From a bacterium (GTDB lineage: Bacteria; JAHJDO01): 5,539 nucleotides of DNA. Positions within the stretch are counted from its first letter, which is position 1; each line of letters starts with the position of its first letter. Of the stretch, positions 5,408 through 5,539 are shown one piece after another. The stretch is taken from the NCBI GenBank assembly GCA_030631525.1, contig DAOVKY010000061.1, forward strand, positions 1 through 5,539, read 5' to 3'. The notes under the pieces are model-generated. The model did not search any database. It saw only the letters and a program-made list of their open reading frames with translations, and had not been told where the DNA came from. The position numbers and the translations under genes are program-made.

Positions 5408-5539
5408 TATTCTCCACTGCTTCAACAAAGATTTCTTCTAAAGACCTTTTTATTGGCATAATAGATAATATCTGGCTATTACTGGATCTTAGAATGTCTA
5501 CAACAGTATTAACAAGATGCTCATCAAGGCTAATTTCAA
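5400..5539 (-). CDS. C-terminal end of a probable ABC-transporter ATPase (5' part outside window)
   Basis: An open frame enters from the right edge and ends at TAG 5402-5400. The 45 visible residues begin EISLDEHLVNTVVDILRSS and end SLEEIFVEAVENNE. The pattern of a helix, a short strand (QILSIMPIK) and then [RK]-SLEEIF-x-E resembles the extreme C-terminus of many ABC-2 type ATP-binding subunits (P-x-x-x-SLE-x-x-F). No nucleotide-binding motif lies within the window, so the assignment rests on this tail only. The frame overlaps guaA by 8 bases, so it is the preceding gene of the same transcription unit. I am confident that it is coding, and only moderately so about the family. Confidence 0.6.
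   Translation of the reverse strand, partial: EISLDEHLVNTVVDILRSSNSQILSIMPIKRSLEEIFVEAVENNE

Noticed and set aside
5408..5428. A TTG start 21 bases upstream extending guaA to 519 residues
   Set aside because: The added residues MLKQWRI are not typical of GuaA. ATG 5407 has a GGAG at close spacing and sits in a standard stop-start overlap.

Overview
The window is a bacterial chromosomal segment of low to moderate GC content. Gene style (strong AGGAGG ribosome binding sites, GTG starts, a DUF4416 / U32 / PHP gene trio, a G5/C5-rich palindromic repeat at a gene end) suggests an uncultured anaerobe of the Omnitrophota / Planctomycetota / Elusimicrobiota type. That placement is inference from gene families and style; no marker gene was compared.

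Layout. (1) Positions 1-798, minus strand: a two-gene module. A 106-residue, very basic small protein overlaps by 20 bases the start of a nucleotidyltransferase-fold protein that runs off the left edge. A clear sigma-70 type promoter lies just upstream, and four copies of a 12-base motif (TTTGTTGGGTAA) in alternating orientation occupy its spacer and flanks. This looks like a self-regulated, toxin-antitoxin-like pair. (2) Positions 799-1001: intergenic, holding that promoter and operator array, then about 100 bases leading to the rightward genes with no convincing promoter. (3) Positions 1002-3676, plus strand: a tight three-gene operon of a DUF4416 protein, a U32-family Fe-S protein (TrhP/YegQ-like, predicted tRNA wobble-uridine hydroxylation) and a PHP-domain metallo-phosphoesterase. 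A nested-hairpin repeat forms the last 14 codons of the DUF4416 gene and ends 10 bases before the U32 start. (4) Positions 3680-5539, minus strand: the 3' end of a gene whose C-terminus resembles ABC-transporter ATPases, then guaA (GMP synthase, full length), then a 52-residue single-pass membrane protein too short for most gene callers. The guaA start overlaps the upstream stop (ATGAATAG), and the small gene has a near-ideal ribosome binding site.

The two operons in the right half converge with only 3 bases between stop codons and no visible terminator. No rRNA, tRNA, CRISPR array, insertion sequence or intact transposase gene was seen. The parts most worth a second look are the nucleotidyltransferase module with its operator array, the hairpin repeat fused into a coding end, and the small membrane protein behind guaA.
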